This document shows, piece after piece, positions 5,813-7,045 of a stretch of DNA of 7,045 nucleotides. A model generated the notes under the pieces. It ran no database searches. It saw only the letters and a list, made by a program, of their open reading frames with translations, and had not been told where the DNA came from. Numbering within the stretch: position 1 is the stretch's first letter; the number at the start of each line of letters is the position of its first letter. A program made the translations under genes and the position numbers. Origin of the DNA: Clostridiales bacterium (GTDB lineage: Bacteria > Bacillota > Clostridia > Peptostreptococcales > T1SED10-28). The DNA lies in contig SLKF01000209.1 in NCBI GenBank assembly GCA_007134725.1, positions 1 through 7,045 of the forward strand, read 5' to 3'.

Positions 5813-6303
5813 CGAACCCCTCCTCTTAAAAACGGCTTTTCAAACCGGTATTTAATGTTTTTTTCCAAAATTTTTCCCTGTTGAAAATCATTTTTTACAG
5901 ATAGCACCAATAAGCGGCTTTTTCGTTGATCCAAAGTGATGGTACCTGGGGTTAACGTAATGGAATTGGCAATCAAGGTGGTGATAAATAGATTGTTGTT
6001 CTCTAAGTCTATGGAAAAAATAATGGGGTCCGCATTTCCTTTGATGATGGTCATCAACAGGCAAAAACCGGAATAGTACATATCCCAAATCAACCGAAGG
6101 CCATGGCAAAATAGGAGCCGGAAAGTAGGTAGGGTGAAAAAGGAGCCAAGATCATCATAAAGGGTCCCCTTTGATAAAACCACCACCAATAAAGAGAAGA
6201 TCGCTCCTAAAAACACATTGCTAAAGGTAAAACTTAAGGAAAAAATCAACCAAACCCCCATCAAAAGTATAAAGAGTTTTAATTGCAAAATCTTTATATC
6301 CAT
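5809..6303 (-). CDS. mnhE: Mrp/Mnh antiporter subunit E
   Basis: This 164-residue protein of the MnhE/MbhA family is the first gene of the antiporter operon. Helices lie at about 8-24, 26-44 and 62-87, followed by a cytoplasmic domain. The diagnostic signature ANSITLTPGTITLD lies at residues 112-125, and the domain continues with LLVLSV at 131-136. Length is typical of the family. AAAGGAGG at 6311-6318 lies 7 bases before the ATG. The upstream 140 bases are free of genes and carry several inverted repeats where the operon promoter should be. It ends in a 4-base overlap with mnhF. Confidence 0.93.
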   Translation of the reverse strand: MDIKILQLKLFILLMGVWLIFSLSFTFSNVFLGAIFSLLVVVLSKGTLYDDLGSFFTLPTFRLLFCHGLRLIWDMYYSGFCLLMTIIKGNADPIIFSIDLENNNLFITTLIANSITLTPGTITLDQRKSRLLVLSVKNDFQQGKILEKNIKYRFEKPFLRGGVR

Positions 6304-6447
6304 GATTATTCCTCCTTTTTCCTGGTTTTCATATATTGTTTTACAATGAAAATTGATTTATTTTTACAAACTGAATTTCCCGCCTCATTGAATAATGTAC
6401 CCTAGTCTAGTGATGAATATTTAATAAATATACATTAGGTGAGGAGG
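6304..6447 (-). promoter_or_regulatory. Putative control region of the mnh operon with three small dyads
   Basis: This AT-rich gap lies between the stop of the upstream - strand gene and mnhE. It holds ATTGT-TTT-ACAAT at 6335-6347, CTAG-T-CTAG at 6402-6410 and a palindrome ATATTTA-A-TAAATAT at 6417-6431. I could not pick a -35/-10 pair with proper spacing on the - strand, so the promoter itself is inferred only from position. The dyads are operator-like, but the palindrome near 6424 could also be part of a weak terminator for the upstream gene. Confidence 0.35.
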
Positions 6448-6744
6448 TCAGCTGAAGGATTTTACGTAAAGGATACCGTCGTATTTCTGTTTAGCAAATC
6501 CCAGGACCTGTTCTACGGTAAACATGGTGGTGGGCCCCATGGAATACTTTGTATAATGTTTTACCCGTTTTTTTCGTTTCCAATCTTTACGAAGAACCGT
6601 GTTGGTAAGATTGATCCACCGATCCACCACAATGCCTTTTTTCGCTAATTCCTTTTCAATATGGTGATTGCTGAATAATTCCGGGGTACCGGGATGCTTT
6701 TGGAAACCACTATTTTTTCGTACATAATCTTCCACCTTATCCAT
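6448..6744 (-). CDS. Hypothetical protein, unrecognised, basic, 98 residues
   Basis: I do not recognise a family. The frame shows codon use like its neighbours and has a plausible soluble sequence: an acidic/mixed start (MDKVEDYVRKNSG), a middle segment ending WINLTNTVLRKDW, a strongly basic stretch KRKKRVKHYTK, and a C-terminal part with MFTVEQVLGFAKQKYDG. There are no membrane helices and no signal peptide. ATG 6744 is preferred because AGGA (6753-6756) lies 8 bases upstream. Longer starts at ATG 6762 and TTG 6774 have no ribosome binding site. A promoter candidate with a perfect TATAAT lies 88 bases upstream of the start. It stops 144 bases before mnhE, on the same strand, and could be read into the operon. 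It might be a small nucleic-acid-binding protein, from the basic patch only. Confidence 0.5.
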   Translation of the reverse strand: MDKVEDYVRKNSGFQKHPGTPELFSNHHIEKELAKKGIVVDRWINLTNTVLRKDWKRKKRVKHYTKYSMGPTTMFTVEQVLGFAKQKYDGILYVKSFS

Positions 6745-6784
6745 GGGCTCAATCCTGTTCATCAAGATTGGCAAGTTCGAGTCG

Positions 6785-6831
6785 ACTTATCTGATGGACA
6801 TACTGGATTAAACCGGGCGGCGGAGATAAGT
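6785..6831 (-). repeat. Inverted repeat in the leader of the hypothetical gene
   Basis: ACTTATC at 6785-6791 and GATAAGT at 6825-6831 are exact inverted copies 33 bases apart. They enclose a G+C-rich segment around CCGGGCGGCGG. In the - strand transcript they would close a stem-loop right after the likely transcription start and about 41 bases before the start codon. Confidence 0.4.
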
Positions 6832-6858
6832 ATTATATCAAGTTTTTTAACATCTCAA
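6832..6858 (-). promoter_or_regulatory. Probable promoter, - strand, for the hypothetical gene
   Basis: On the - strand TTGAGA (6858-6853) and a perfect TATAAT (6837-6832) are separated by 15 bases. The boxes are good (5 of 6 and 6 of 6), but the spacer is 2 bases shorter than ideal. Transcription would begin near 6825 and run toward the 6448-6744 gene. Confidence 0.45.
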
Positions 6859-6874
6859 ACCCCTGGGTACTCCA

Positions 6875-6891
6875 GTGATCATAATTATCAC
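6875..6891. promoter_or_regulatory. Operator-like dyad GTGAT-N7-ATCAC
   Basis: Five-base inverted arms at 6875-6879 and 6887-6891 flank CATAATT. The dyad lies between the two divergent promoter candidates, where a shared regulator could bind. Its cognate protein is unknown. Confidence 0.35.
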
Positions 6892-6908
6892 CTACTTACT
6901 TCTTGTAT

Positions 6909-6936
6909 TTGTCATGAGTTTATCACAGCCTATAGA
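6909..6936 (+). promoter_or_regulatory. Possible + strand promoter toward the right edge
   Basis: TTGTCA (6909-6914), a 16-base spacer and TATAGA (6931-6936) resemble a sigma-A promoter with a weak -10 box. Transcription would start near 6943, ahead of the ATG at 6964. Confidence 0.3.
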
Positions 6937-6963
6937 AAAAAATGAATGAGTAGAAGGGGAATA

Positions 6964-7045
6964 ATGGTAATTATAAAGGGTGTTTATATATTAAGTATGA
7001 ACGAGGCCTGATGTTTAGCAACCGGTATAAGGGGAATATATGGAA
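6964..7045 (+). pseudogene. Possible start of an amidohydrolase-like gene, frame interrupted, partial
   Basis: ATG 6964 follows AGAAGGGGA (6951-6959) and encodes MVIIKGVYILSMNEA before a TGA at 7009-7011. The peptide resembles the first strand pair of amidohydrolases (hydrophobic-K-x-hydrophobic, then T/S-M-x-x). In the +1 frame the reading continues as GLMFSNRYKGNIW to the window edge, which would suit the next segment of such a protein. This could be a frameshifted pseudogene, a short leader peptide ahead of a gene starting at ATG 7011, or chance. The rest lies outside the window, so the call is weak. Confidence 0.22.

Noticed and set aside
6439..6648. A + strand 69-codon frame preceded by GAGGAGG-like bases
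   Set aside because: It is antisense to the 6448-6744 gene, has an unlikely composition, and matches no family known to me.
6694..6945. A + strand 83-codon frame across the divergent regulatory region
   Set aside because: It runs through the promoter boxes and dyad, has no ribosome binding site, and its sequence shows no recognisable domain.

Overview
The window looks like chromosome of a low-GC Gram-positive bacterium of the Clostridia type. This rests on AT-rich intergenic DNA, strong AAGGAGG-type ribosome binding sites, AAA/GAA-rich codon use, and protein families (YaaA, a DUF1287 protein, a Clostridia/archaea-style Mrp operon) that fit that group. The species cannot be named from the sequence. 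I saw no rRNA, tRNA, CRISPR array or recognisable insertion sequence.

Left part, + strand: the last 47 residues of a GNAT-type acetyltransferase enter from the left edge. Next comes yaaA (peroxide-stress protein) behind a good promoter and ribosome binding site. 46 bases later there is a membrane-anchored DUF1287 protein with a Cys/His pair and a calcium-loop-like motif. Bases 1743-1999 separate these from the convergent operon. They hold no convincing gene but several inverted repeats and are richer in G+C than the flanks.

Centre, - strand, transcribed from about 6303 down to 2000: a compact seven-gene operon for a multisubunit cation/proton antiporter of the Mrp/Mnh (Mbh membrane-arm) type. 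Its order is mnhE, mnhF, mnhG, an MbhD/DUF4040 protein, an MbhE-MnhB fusion, mnhC and mnhD. Most junctions overlap or abut (ATGA overlaps, an 8-base overlap, a TAA/ATG abutment). The one exception is a 67-base gap after mnhG that contains alternating complementary arms. The gene order equals that of the membrane arm of archaeal membrane-bound hydrogenase (MbhA-H). However, the large NuoL-like half of MrpA is absent, and no hydrogenase or other redox module follows mnhD, because the operon ends against a convergent gene. The single NuoN/MrpD-like subunit keeps the expected glutamate and lysines. The DUF4040 subunit carries an extra soluble tail of about 108 residues.

Right part: a 98-residue - strand protein of unknown family (6448-6744) lies upstream of mnhE. 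A regulatory region follows with a - strand promoter, a GTGAT-N7-ATCAC dyad and a weaker + strand promoter. At the right edge the sequence resembles an amidohydrolase N terminus that is interrupted by a stop or frame change; this is tentative.
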